64,000 bases of DNA from Gammaproteobacteria bacterium (GTDB lineage: Bacteria > Pseudomonadota > Gammaproteobacteria > HK1), in assembly GCA_012103455.1 (NCBI GenBank), contig WLWT01000002.1, positions 310,001-374,000 of the forward strand, written 5' to 3'. Within the stretch, counting starts at the first letter, position 1. Every line of letters begins with the position of its first letter. Below are positions 52,125 through 60,657 of the stretch, in pieces. The translations under genes were made by a program, and so were the position numbers. The notes under the pieces were generated by a model. That model was not told where the DNA came from. It saw nothing but the letters and a program-made list of their open reading frames with translations, and did not search any database.

Positions 52125-53189
52125 GTGATATTCCCTGCCCGGTCCAGGGCCTGTCTGCTCGCCTTGCTTGCGGCTTCGCTAGGCGTTGGTGCACAACAAG
52201 CCCGGTACTCCGAATGGTCATACGCCGATACCCAGGTCGATCTGCTGCAACTCGCCCGCCTGGCCGAGCAGGGAGACGCGAGGGCGGCTTATCTGTTGGG
52301 TACCCGGTATGCCTCGGGACGGGGAGGTGTGCGCGATGACAGTGAGGCGGTGAAGTGGTTTGCCAAGGCCGCGGAACTCGATCTGCCTGAAGCCCAGTTC
52401 AACCTCGGTGTTATGTACGCGGCGGGGCGGGGTACTTCTCGCGATCCGCAACTGGCCGCGCGTTGGTTCGGCTTGGCGGCGGCGCAAGGGTATGCGCCGG
52501 CGCAACACGCTCTAGGTACGCTATATGCCCGTGGCCTTGGCGTCGAGCGCAATGAAGCCGAGGCGGCCAAGTGGTTGTTTCAAGCCGCTGAGCAAGGTGA
52601 AGCCAGGGCGCAATACAACCTGGCGGTACTATACGAATTCGGGCGCGGCGTGCCTGTTGATATAGAGCAGGCTAAGCACTGGTACGCACGTGCCGCCGCT
52701 ATCGGCTATGAGCCCGCACGTAAGCGCCTTACTGGTTTGGAACAACGTTTGGAGGTAGGCGATCAACAAACCACTGATAAGGTAGCGGCATATCGAACGG
52801 CACGCCGGCTGAACTCTAGCCCGCCAAGTTCTGGTAGAGGAGCGCAGATTAAATCACCGATAATCGGTAGTGCCCGCACCGTAAATGTAAAACCCGCGGC
52901 TACGGCGGGAGGGCGACGGCTACCGCGGGGGCGATTTACGGTGCAGTTGTCCAGTCATCGCACGCAGGCCGATGCACGGGCTTTCATAACCCGCCATCGG
53001 CTGAGCGCACTGGCGTACCCAGTGCGAACGCTAGTTAAGGGCAAGCTCTGGTATGTGGTTGTCTACGGTGGATATGCCTCAATGGCTGAGGCTAAAAAAA
53101 CCATCGCCGAATTGCCTGAGAAATTGCTTAAGGGTAAGCCCTGGGTACGTACACTAGAGGGTCTGCGTAAGCAGCTTGAGCGTCAATGA
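52125..53189 (+). CDS. Sel1-repeat protein with C-terminal SPOR domain
   Basis: 354 residues, GTG start. A signal peptide (ARSRACLLALLAASLGVGAQ) precedes about four Sel1 repeats (EAVKWFAKAAELDLPEAQFN, LGVMYAAGRGTSRDPQLAAR, LGTLYARGLGVERNEAEAAK, AVLYEFGRGVPVDIEQAKHW). A linker leads to the SPOR domain GRFTVQLSSHRTQADARAFI ending near residue 350. SPOR domains bind denuded peptidoglycan at division sites; Sel1 repeats bind partners. A periplasmic septum-associated role is inferred. Confidence 0.82.
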   Translation: MIFPARSRACLLALLAASLGVGAQQARYSEWSYADTQVDLLQLARLAEQGDARAAYLLGTRYASGRGGVRDDSEAVKWFAKAAELDLPEAQFNLGVMYAAGRGTSRDPQLAARWFGLAAAQGYAPAQHALGTLYARGLGVERNEAEAAKWLFQAAEQGEARAQYNLAVLYEFGRGVPVDIEQAKHWYARAAAIGYEPARKRLTGLEQRLEVGDQQTTDKVAAYRTARRLNSSPPSSGRGAQIKSPIIGSARTVNVKPAATAGGRRLPRGRFTVQLSSHRTQADARAFITRHRLSALAYPVRTLVKGKLWYVVVYGGYASMAEAKKTIAELPEKLLKGKPWVRTLEGLRKQLERQ

Positions 53190-53228
53190 ATGGCCAAGCG
53201 AGGGCATGGGACCTGCTCAGCGCCGGGC

Positions 53229-54041
53229 TCATGATCCCGGTATTGAAGATTCCCCGGGCCGTGGACTGCGCATCTGTGGACCCTCCATCCGAGGTCCGAA
53301 TATGGCCGTCCCGATGCGAACAATAGTGGCGCCCTCGGCGATCGCTGCCTCCAGGTCGCCGCTCATTCCCATAGATAAGGTGTCCATAGCTATTCCATCC
53401 GAGCGGAGCCGATCAAATGCTTCGCGTACCTGGGCGAAGGCCTTCCTTTGAGTATCGAAGTCCGTCGCTGGCGCCGGGATAACCATGATGCCTCTTAGCT
53501 TCAGATTGGGTAACGCGGTGGTCTTGTGGGCCAGTGGTGCTAGCTCATCGTAGCTGACCCCCGCCTTGGCCGTCTGGTTGCTGACGTTGTATTGGATGCA
53601 GATGTTAAGTGGAGGTAAAGCGGTGGGCCGCTGCTCGCTTAGCCGGCGCGCCACCCGTTCCCTGTCGATACTGTGAACCCATGCGAATTGCTCGGCGACG
53701 CGCCGGGTCTTGTTCGACTGAAGCGGACCTATGAAATGCCAATCCAGGGATTGGCCGCTTAATCCATTACCGCCCAACCTACCGGAAGCTAAAGCATCGA
53801 GTTTGACTTGAGCATCCTGTAACTGATTCTCGCCAAAGGATAGCTGTCCCGCCCGGACCGCCGCTGCCACTTCTTGTGCGCTACGGGTTTTGCTTACCGC
53901 GAGAAGTTGGACGCTGCCAGGGGCGCGGCCATACCGCACCTGCGCATCGGCGATCTGTCCACGCACGCGGGCTAGAGCATCGCCGATGTTGGCTATGCGG
54001 GCGGCAGCCTCGGTTGATGTCACGGCCATGGTTTCACGCAT
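53229..54041 (-). CDS. yggS: YggS-family PLP-binding protein
   Basis: 270 residues (260 if starting at 54029): VQLLAVSKTRSAQEVAAAVR holds the PLP lysine, FGENQLQDAQVKLDAL and WHFIGPLQSNKTRRVAEQFA are hallmark blocks, and MSGDLEAAIAEGATIVRIGT ends the barrel. A PLP-homeostasis protein with alanine-racemase N-domain fold, not a racemase. The C-terminus is about 20 residues longer than usual. It is divergent from pilT. Confidence 0.92.
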   Translation of the reverse strand: MRETMAVTSTEAAARIANIGDALARVRGQIADAQVRYGRAPGSVQLLAVSKTRSAQEVAAAVRAGQLSFGENQLQDAQVKLDALASGRLGGNGLSGQSLDWHFIGPLQSNKTRRVAEQFAWVHSIDRERVARRLSEQRPTALPPLNICIQYNVSNQTAKAGVSYDELAPLAHKTTALPNLKLRGIMVIPAPATDFDTQRKAFAQVREAFDRLRSDGIAMDTLSMGMSGDLEAAIAEGATIVRIGTAIFGPRMEGPQMRSPRPGESSIPGS

Positions 54042-54429
54042 AGTTCAGGGGCCTACATTTAGCGCAGCGATCCAATGGGGCGCAGTACCGCAAAGAAGAT
54101 ACGACACAGGCCTCAAGCTGTAGTTCCAAGAGGCGATCGAGGCAAGAAGAGCAGTAAGAGGGGCGGCTGGTGGGGAGCGAAACACCCCCACACGGGTCCG
54201 AAGATCCCCGGCTGTCGCATTTGCTCAGCCGCCAGCCCCAGACTAATCAAACACTGCCACCCGGTCAATACAATAGGCCCGCCCGAGCCCTTGGCGCTAC
54301 GGTATAGCAGTTTGTTGGACATGTTCAGAGGCGTCCTATAAGCGCTTGGGTTCGGCGCCATCTCGGCTGCGTTATACTGCCGGTGTTTACGCATGCTCGG
54401 CTATTTGACGAAAAATAGAAGGAAGTTGC

Positions 54430-55467
54430 ATGGACATAGGTGAGTTGCTTGCCTTCGGGGTAAAAAATGGCGCCTCGGATCTGCATCTATCAGCCGGTTT
54501 ACCGCCTATGATTCGTGTTGATGGCGACGTGCGCCGCATCAACGTGCCCGCGTTGGATCACAAGACGGTTCATGATCTGGTGTACGACATCATGAATGAC
54601 AAGCAGCGTAAGGACTACGAAGCATTCCTAGAAACCGACTTTTCTTTCGAAGTGCCGGGCTTGGCCAGGTTCCGGGTCAATGCGTTCAATCACAACCGCG
54701 GTTCCGGTGCTGTGTTCAGGACCATCCCCTCGGAGATCTTGAGCTTAAGCGATCTCGGCGCACCCGCTATCTTCAAGGAAATTTCCGATACACCACGCGG
54801 CATGGTATTGGTCACCGGTCCTACTGGCTCGGGCAAATCGACCACACTCGCAGCGATGGTGAACCACAAGAACGAAACGGAGCATGGTCATATATTGACC
54901 ATCGAAGATCCCATAGAATTCGTGCATACCTCGAAGAAATGTCTGATCAACCAGCGTGAAGTACACCGCGACACGCTTGGTTTCAGCGAGGCATTGCGCT
55001 CGGCATTGCGTGAAGATCCCGATACTATCTTGGTCGGCGAGATGCGAGACCTTGAGACCATCCGGCTGGCGTTGTCGGCCGCCGAAACGGGGCACTTGGT
55101 GTTCGGCACATTGCATACCAGTTCTGCGGCCAAGACCGTAGACCGCATAGTTGACGTGTTCCCGGCCGCGGAGAAAGACATGATCCGGGCGATGTTGTCC
55201 GAATCGTTGAAGGCCGTTATCTCGCAAACGCTACTGAAGAAGATAGGCGGTGGCCGAGTGGCTGCCCATGAAATCATGATCGGTACCCCGGCTATTCGTA
55301 ACCTGATCCGCGAGAATAAGATCGCGCAGATGTATTCGGCGATTCAAACAGGACAAGCTTATGGCATGCAAACGCTCGATCAAAATTTGCAACGTCTAGT
55401 GCGCGAGAATCATGTTACCCGTAAAGACGCGCAGTCCAAGGCAACCAATACAGACAGCGTCAACTGA
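54430..55467 (+). CDS. pilT: Type IV pilus retraction ATPase PilT
   Basis: 345 residues: MDIGELLAFGVKNGASDLHL, Walker A GPTGSGKS at 130-137, the Asp box/Walker B region LREDPDTILVGEMRDLETIR, the His box TGHLVFGTLHTSSAAKTVDR and the PilT-diagnostic AIRNLIREN. It powers pilus depolymerisation for twitching motility. GGAAG lies 5-9 bases before the ATG. pilU, the usual next gene, is reduced to its tail. Confidence 0.96.
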   Translation: MDIGELLAFGVKNGASDLHLSAGLPPMIRVDGDVRRINVPALDHKTVHDLVYDIMNDKQRKDYEAFLETDFSFEVPGLARFRVNAFNHNRGSGAVFRTIPSEILSLSDLGAPAIFKEISDTPRGMVLVTGPTGSGKSTTLAAMVNHKNETEHGHILTIEDPIEFVHTSKKCLINQREVHRDTLGFSEALRSALREDPDTILVGEMRDLETIRLALSAAETGHLVFGTLHTSSAAKTVDRIVDVFPAAEKDMIRAMLSESLKAVISQTLLKKIGGGRVAAHEIMIGTPAIRNLIRENKIAQMYSAIQTGQAYGMQTLDQNLQRLVRENHVTRKDAQSKATNTDSVN

Positions 55468-55529
55468 GACTAACTCCCGTGTGAGAGCAGCTCTTGTAGG
55501 CAAAGGATCGTAGGCATGGGATTTTTTGA

Positions 55530-55721
55530 GTGAGAGGCAGTGATTCTGGAACAGGAACAGGCAATCAAGTTCATGCTCGATCCTAATCCCGCGAACTGGG
55601 CATGCAGACCTTCGATACGACTCTTTACAATCTGTGCAAAGAGAACAGAATTACCCTGGAAGAGGCGTTGAATAACGCCGATTCGCGAACCGATTTAGAA
55701 GCGAAGATCAACTTTGGCTAG
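55530..55721 (+). pseudogene. pilU: PilU C-terminal remnant
   Basis: After one frame change near 55590 the translation reads SRELGMQTFDTTLYNLCKEN, RITLEEALNNADSRTDLEAK and INFG before TAG. This matches the C-terminus of PilU (SRELGMQTFDQALFDLYKEG-type). All nucleotide-binding motifs are missing, so about 85% of the gene has been deleted. Confidence 0.75.
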
Positions 55722-55750
55722 CTGTATGTAGCTTCAGTAAGCACGGCAAC

Positions 55751-56995
55751 TCAGATAATCTGCTCAGCTTTGAGTGCGCTCAGTTCTGCTTCGTCAAGTG
55801 CTAATAATCCAGTGAATATTTCGTCGTTGTGAGCCCCCACCGGTGGCCCTGGCCAGCTCGTTCCTCCCGGCGCCGCGGATAGAAATGGCGTAATCGCGGG
55901 GAGTTTCAGTGCTTCACCATCTTCCAACTCGACTTCCTGAAACAGGCCACGGGCGTTGAAATGGGAGGCTTCCATCATGTCTTTAGCGTTGTAGATGGGG
56001 CCGGATGGAACCGCGGCATCGGCCAAGATAGCCAGCACTTGGTTAGACGTTTGTCTGTTGGTCCAAGCGGTGATGGCGCCGTCCAACTCTGCTTGATGTT
56101 CGACCCTACCCAAGTTGCGGGCGAAACGTGGATCTTGGGCTAGATCTTCGCGGTCCATGGCCCGCATGAGGCGCTTGAAAATGGAATCGCCATTGGCGCC
56201 GATGACGATGAAACGGCCATCGCCGCAGCGGTAAGTATTGGTGGGAGCGATCCCGGTCAAGGTTGAGCCCGACGGTTCGCGAATGATGCCAGCACCGTCG
56301 TATTCGGGGATCACACCCTCCAACATGTTGAACATGGATTCATAGATAGCCACATCCACCAGTTGGCCGTGACCGTTCGGGCGTTGGCGATCCAGCAGAG
56401 CCAGGGTGACGCCGAAGGCGGCGTGTAATCCGGCCAAACTGTCGCCTAAACTTAAATTCGGGCGAACTGGCGCTTCGCCTGGAAAGCCGTTGACGTAGCG
56501 AAAGCCGCCGATTCCTTCGCAGACCGAGGCGAAGCCGGGCCGTTTTGCATAGGGGCCGGTTTGTCCGTAGCCCGAGACGCGGGTGTAGATTAGGGCGGGG
56601 TGATGGTCGGCGAATCTATCCGGTCCAAGCCCCCATGTTTCCATGGTACCGGGTCTGAAGTTCTCCAGCAGAACATCGGACTTTAGCGCCAGTTGGTAGG
56701 CCAATTCTTTGCCGCGATCTGAGCGTAAGTTCAGTGTCACACACTTTTTGTTACGCCCTACGCTGTGCCACCAAAACGATGTACCGTTGCGCGTTTCACG
56801 CCATTGCCGAATAGGATCGCCCTCGCCCGGTATTTCTATTTTGATCACCTCGGCGCCGAAATAAGCCAGTATGCAGCCAGCGAACGGGCCGGCGATGAGC
56901 TGGCCCATTTCCAGCACCCGCACTCCAGCTAGCGGCTTGCGTTCCGCTCTTGGTGTCCCGTCCACGCCTGCCCCATCCATGTCTGTCCCGTCCAT
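55751..56995 (-). CDS. CaiB/BaiF-type CoA transferase
   Basis: 414 residues from Met 56995. GVRVLEMGQLIAGPFAGCIL, FGAEVIKIEIPGEGDPIRQW, LNLRSDRGKELAYQLALKSD, VLLENFRPGTMETWGLG (catalytic Asp is in the following helices of the family), and GYGQTGPYAKRPGFASVCEG are class III CoA-transferase blocks. It swaps CoA between carboxylates. The substrate is unknown; it may serve the CoA-linked catabolism seen elsewhere in the window. Starts 6 bp after the upstream small gene's stop. Confidence 0.87.
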   Translation of the reverse strand: MDGTDMDGAGVDGTPRAERKPLAGVRVLEMGQLIAGPFAGCILAYFGAEVIKIEIPGEGDPIRQWRETRNGTSFWWHSVGRNKKCVTLNLRSDRGKELAYQLALKSDVLLENFRPGTMETWGLGPDRFADHHPALIYTRVSGYGQTGPYAKRPGFASVCEGIGGFRYVNGFPGEAPVRPNLSLGDSLAGLHAAFGVTLALLDRQRPNGHGQLVDVAIYESMFNMLEGVIPEYDGAGIIREPSGSTLTGIAPTNTYRCGDGRFIVIGANGDSIFKRLMRAMDREDLAQDPRFARNLGRVEHQAELDGAITAWTNRQTSNQVLAILADAAVPSGPIYNAKDMMEASHFNARGLFQEVELEDGEALKLPAITPFLSAAPGGTSWPGPPVGAHNDEIFTGLLALDEAELSALKAEQII

Positions 56996-57000
56996 GCTTG

Positions 57001-57294
57001 TTACTTCGAATTGAGTCGATTGGTTGTTCTGACAAAAGCATGCCATGCATTGACTGCTTTGTTGGCCGCATCCCCATAGGCTTTGGCGTCACGCTTGCGC
57101 GCGTCCACATAGCTCATGAGGCAATTTTGATAAGCGGAAGCCGTTTTCGAAAAAACGGCTATTGCTTCTGAGGTTTCCGGCTTGCTCGCCGGCAATGCCG
57201 GTTCGGTGCAGGACATACCAGGGACTCGAGCCAGCGCTGGCGGTGTTGCGAAACCGGCGATAGCAGCCATAAGCAGGGGAGTTTGCCTCTTCAT
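57001..57294 (-). CDS. Small exported protein, function unknown
   Basis: 97 residues from Met 57294, preceded by a strong AGGAGGAG. A signal peptide (KRQTPLLMAAIAGFATPPAL) is followed by a short mature region with two cysteines (GMSCTEPALP and YQNCLMSYVD). Helical and charged, ending RTTNRLNSK. The paired cysteines suggest a disulfide. Probably co-transcribed with the CoA-transferase gene only 6 bp away. No family recognised. Confidence 0.6.
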   Translation of the reverse strand: MKRQTPLLMAAIAGFATPPALARVPGMSCTEPALPASKPETSEAIAVFSKTASAYQNCLMSYVDARKRDAKAYGDAANKAVNAWHAFVRTTNRLNSK

Positions 57295-57386
57295 TCGGTG
57301 GGCTCCTCCTTGGTTAGGGGAACGTTCGCCACGTTCCTCTCTAGGGACTATGAACATTACTGAACCGTCCTGGCGAAGTATCGAGA

Positions 57387-58310
57387 TCAGGCGGGCAATG
57401 CCTCCCAATCGACAGCCCGCGCATCGAATACCGGCCCGTCTACACAAACGCGCCGCATCGCTGGTCCCTCGGGCTCCAAGGTGCGCACGGCGCATCCGGC
57501 ACAGCCGCCCACGCCGCAGGCCATGAATTCTTCCAACGATACCTGGCATGGCAGCTCTAAAGTGGCGGCCAAGTCAGCCGCCGCTCTTAGCATCGCAGTG
57601 GGGCCGCAGGCGAAGATCGCCACGTCGGTTAGCACCTCCTCGCTGAGGGCGGTTAACCAGATCCGGGCCAGATCGGTCACGAAGCCGCGAAAGCAGCCAT
57701 CGAATTCGCGCAGCGAGGTGAGCCTTGAAGGAATGTTCCACTGCTCCAGCAAGGGCATGGCAGCGCCCATATTGTTATTGGCGTTGTTATTGGCGCCGCC
57801 GTCATCAATGCCGGGCAGCGGTAGCGATGCTTTGGCTGGAGGGAACGGGAACGGAACTTCGGAACCCATGATCACCAAAGCAGGAGGACGTACGAGCCGC
57901 AAGAGGGTTTCAGCCAGAAATATCATGGGCGGTATGCCCACGCCGCCGCCTAGCAGCAACGTGTGACGGTGCTCAGCGCTTACGCAAAAACCGTTCCCTA
58001 TAGGGCCTAGGACGCTTAGCTCGGCACCCACTGGCTGCGCTGCGAGCGCTGCGCAGCCAGTGCCCGCGATCTTGAAGAGAACCTCTATCCAGCCTTCATC
58101 GGCGGAGCAGCGCATCACCGACATGGGCCGGCGCATGGGCAGCGCGGCGGCGCACTGAATGTGAATGAAGCTCCCGGCGGTACAAGCCGAAGCGATCTTG
58201 GGGGACTTGAAGCGCAAGATGAATTGATCGCAAGGATGGGCTGCCTTGCTGATCAACTCACAGGTTTCCACGTGAATGGTGCCACGGTGGGCTTTATCTC
58301 CGGCGCTCAT
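57387..58310 (-). CDS. PyrK-like dihydroorotate dehydrogenase electron-transfer subunit
   Basis: 307 residues. FAD-binding barrel (MRRPMSVMRCSADEGWIEVL), the NAD-binding Rossmann LLLGGGVGIPPMIFLAETLL, and a C-terminal 2Fe-2S cluster MACGVGGCAGCAVRTL...VCVDGP with four Cys. This is the PyrK family, which passes electrons from dihydroorotate dehydrogenase to NAD+. No PyrDB gene is in the window, so its partner must be elsewhere or it serves another dehydrogenase. A low-complexity GGANNNANNN insert lies near residue 170. Its stop/start overlaps pyrC' by 4 bp. Confidence 0.8.
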   Translation of the reverse strand: MSAGDKAHRGTIHVETCELISKAAHPCDQFILRFKSPKIASACTAGSFIHIQCAAALPMRRPMSVMRCSADEGWIEVLFKIAGTGCAALAAQPVGAELSVLGPIGNGFCVSAEHRHTLLLGGGVGIPPMIFLAETLLRLVRPPALVIMGSEVPFPFPPAKASLPLPGIDDGGANNNANNNMGAAMPLLEQWNIPSRLTSLREFDGCFRGFVTDLARIWLTALSEEVLTDVAIFACGPTAMLRAAADLAATLELPCQVSLEEFMACGVGGCAGCAVRTLEPEGPAMRRVCVDGPVFDARAVDWEALPA

Positions 58311-59605
58311 AAGAGTCCCTGCGTTATCCGTAAGTCTGCCGCTTGATGAATCAGATGACCGCCTACCAGCGTGGCTTTGACTTCGCCGCGCACGGTGTCG
58401 CCGTCGAAGGGCGAGTTTTTACCCTGTGAATAAAATCGCTGGACGTCTACGGTAAATTCAACTTGAGGTGCGAATAAGCACACATCAGCGCCCGCGCCAG
58501 CTTGCAAAGTGCCACGGTCCAAGCCGGCCAATTGTGCCGGTTGGCTGGTCATTCGCGCCAGCGCCTCGATGAGCGGAACATCGCACTCGCTCATCCAGCG
58601 AAGCAGCAGTGGTAGCGCTGTGTCCAAGCCGGAAATACCCGGTGCGGCTGCCGGAAACGGATTGGCTTTGGCGTCCATTCCCAGCGGCCGGTGATCCGTG
58701 GTGGCGCAGCTAAGAGTCCCATCGCGGAGCGCGCTGCGTAAGCTGTCGCGGTCCGCCTGCGTACGCAGCGGGGGATACACGTGACAGCGCACATCGAAGC
58801 CGTTGATGTCCGATTCCGACAGGAAAAGATAAGGCAATGCCGCGTCCGCGCTGACCCGCAAACCGCGCGCCCGGGCCTGCTCGATCATGGCGACCGCCCT
58901 GGCCGTGCTCAGCCGGCAAAAATGCGCTTTGGTACCGGTTTGCTCCAGGAGCAACAACTCGCGGGCGACGGCCACGGTCTCCGCTGCTTCCGGCACCGGC
59001 TCAAGGCCTAATGAAAAGCTGTGCTCGCCGCCGTGTACCAGGCGATCATCGGTGAGCCACGGATCTTGGCAATGCAGCAGCACGGTCAAATCGAAAGTCG
59101 CCGCGTACTCGAGGGCCCGGCGCATCACTTCGGTACTGCGAATGGGAAAAGCGCCGTTACTGACCACGGGACAACCCGCCTGCATTAGCGTGAACATCTC
59201 CGCCAACTGTTCGCCTTGCAGGCCGTTGGTGAGTGCGCCTATCACCTCTACACGCACAAGCCGCAGCGCTTGGGCACGCTGGTGGACTAATTCCACATTC
59301 GCCGGGGAGTCGGCGATCAGGTTGGCGTTAGGCGGGATGCACAAGGTGGTGATGCCGTTGGCCGCCGCCGCGTGTAGCTCCGCGGCGATAGCTGCTTCAC
59401 CGGCGTGTACCGGGATGTAGGCACTCAGTTCCACCAGACCCGGACAGACGACGTAGCCGGCTGCATCGATAATGCGTTCGGGGCGAAAATCAGCCAGTTG
59501 CTTGCCTACAGCGACGATCCGGCCCCCGTCTATATACAGGTTGGCGGGTTGGTCGTAGCCGGCAGCAGGATCGACGACGCGGCCGCCGCGGATTTCAGTG
59601 CGCAT
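58307..59605 (-). CDS. pyrX: Dihydroorotase-like protein lacking the HxH metal site (PyrC'/PyrX)
   Basis: 432 residues from Met 59605. The fold is that of dihydroorotase: EIRGGRVVDPAAGYDQPANL, ...VVCPGLVELSAYIPVHAGEA, CATTDHRPLGMDAKANPFPA and AGLDRGTLQAGAGADVCLF. Active enzymes have DxHxHxR after PGLVD; here it is LVELSAYI, without the histidine pair. As in pseudomonads, this is expected to be a non-catalytic partner that builds the aspartate transcarbamoylase dodecamer with PyrB. It follows pyrB with an 11-bp overlap. Confidence 0.88.
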   Translation of the reverse strand: MRTEIRGGRVVDPAAGYDQPANLYIDGGRIVAVGKQLADFRPERIIDAAGYVVCPGLVELSAYIPVHAGEAAIAAELHAAAANGITTLCIPPNANLIADSPANVELVHQRAQALRLVRVEVIGALTNGLQGEQLAEMFTLMQAGCPVVSNGAFPIRSTEVMRRALEYAATFDLTVLLHCQDPWLTDDRLVHGGEHSFSLGLEPVPEAAETVAVARELLLLEQTGTKAHFCRLSTARAVAMIEQARARGLRVSADAALPYLFLSESDINGFDVRCHVYPPLRTQADRDSLRSALRDGTLSCATTDHRPLGMDAKANPFPAAAPGISGLDTALPLLLRWMSECDVPLIEALARMTSQPAQLAGLDRGTLQAGAGADVCLFAPQVEFTVDVQRFYSQGKNSPFDGDTVRGEVKATLVGGHLIHQAADLRITQGLL

Positions 59606-60575
59606 GTGCGCGCTCCGTTTGTGCGCCACGGCCCAAGGTCATCGACATGACCGCCATACGGACGGCAATCCCGTAGCTCACTTGTTGCAGTATCACCGAG
59701 CGGTCGCCGTCAGCGACTTCGGAGCTGATCTCCACGCCCCGGTTGAGCGGCCCCGGGTGCATGACGATGACGTTCTCCTTGGCGGCGTACAAGCGCTTCT
59801 CGGTGAGGCCCCACACTTGGAAATATTCCTGTGAACTCGGCAGGGTAGACCCTTGCATGCGTTCTTTTTGCAAACGCAGCATGATGACTACGTCGGCATC
59901 ATGTAAGCCATCTTTGAGATCATGGAAGATGCGCACATCTGCCGGTAGGCCTGGTGGAATGAGCGTTTTAGGCCCTACTACCCGCACCTCACCTGTTTGC
60001 AGCATCCGCAGGGCGGCGATCTGCGAGCGGGCGACCCTCGAATGGGCGACGTCACCCACGATGGCGACCGTCAAGTCGGTGAAACCCTGTTTGTGCCGGC
60101 GAATAGTGAATAGGTCGAGCATGGCTTGTGTGGGATGCGAATGGCGCCCGTCACCGCCATTGATGACACTCACCTCCGGGGCCACGTGTTGCGCGATGAA
60201 GTGGGCGGCACCGCTCATTTGGTGGCGCACCACGAACATATCGCAGTGCATGGCTTCCAGGGTTTGCAGGGTATCGAGTAGCGATTCACCCTTGGAGGTC
60301 GAGGAGGTGGGGACATTCAGGTTGAGCACATCCGCCGATAAGCGTTTCGCGGCCAATTCGAAAGTGGTTAATGTCCGGGTGCTCGGTTCGAAGAACAGGT
60401 TGATGACGGTTTTGCCCCGCAACAGAGGTATTTTTTTTACCACTCTGTGGCCGATGCCGGCGAAATTCTCGGCGGTATCCAAGATCTGAACCAGAAGATC
60501 ATGGTTGAGGCCATCTATGGCGAGGAAATGACGCAGGCGTCCATGCTCGTCCAACTGAATATCATTGGCAGGCAT
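59595..60575 (-). CDS. pyrB: Aspartate carbamoyltransferase catalytic subunit
   Basis: 326 residues from Met 60575. NLFFEPSTRTLTTFELAAKR is the carbamoyl-phosphate loop, HPTQAMLDLFTIRRHKQGFT and DVAHSRVARSQIAALRML follow, and VIVMHPGPLNRGVEISSEVA is the aspartate loop. It commits carbamoyl phosphate to pyrimidine synthesis. The class B form forms a complex with PyrC'. The N-terminus (MPANDIQLDEHGRLRHFLAI) is slightly extended, as in pseudomonads. Confidence 0.95.
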   Translation of the reverse strand: MPANDIQLDEHGRLRHFLAIDGLNHDLLVQILDTAENFAGIGHRVVKKIPLLRGKTVINLFFEPSTRTLTTFELAAKRLSADVLNLNVPTSSTSKGESLLDTLQTLEAMHCDMFVVRHQMSGAAHFIAQHVAPEVSVINGGDGRHSHPTQAMLDLFTIRRHKQGFTDLTVAIVGDVAHSRVARSQIAALRMLQTGEVRVVGPKTLIPPGLPADVRIFHDLKDGLHDADVVIMLRLQKERMQGSTLPSSQEYFQVWGLTEKRLYAAKENVIVMHPGPLNRGVEISSEVADGDRSVILQQVSYGIAVRMAVMSMTLGRGAQTERAHAH

Positions 60576-60577
60576 TG

Positions 60578-60657
60578 ATGGGCGCCTACATTTATGAGCG
60601 CCTATGCTCATGGGCGCCTACGCTCATGGGCGCCCATGCTCATGAACGCCCATGCTC
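60578..60657. repeat. 16-bp tandem repeat x5 between pyrR and pyrB
   Basis: Units of the form atgggcgcctacgctc, with atgagcgcctatgctc and atgggcgcccatgctc variants, run from just upstream of pyrB into the pyrR stop codon. Each unit contains the palindrome-like gggcgccyatg and could form serial hairpins in the shared transcript. Confidence 0.9.

Noticed and set aside
59743..60489. 248-codon plus-strand frame opposite pyrB
   Set aside because: Shadow of pyrB; Cys/Ser/Arg-rich composition and no ribosome site.
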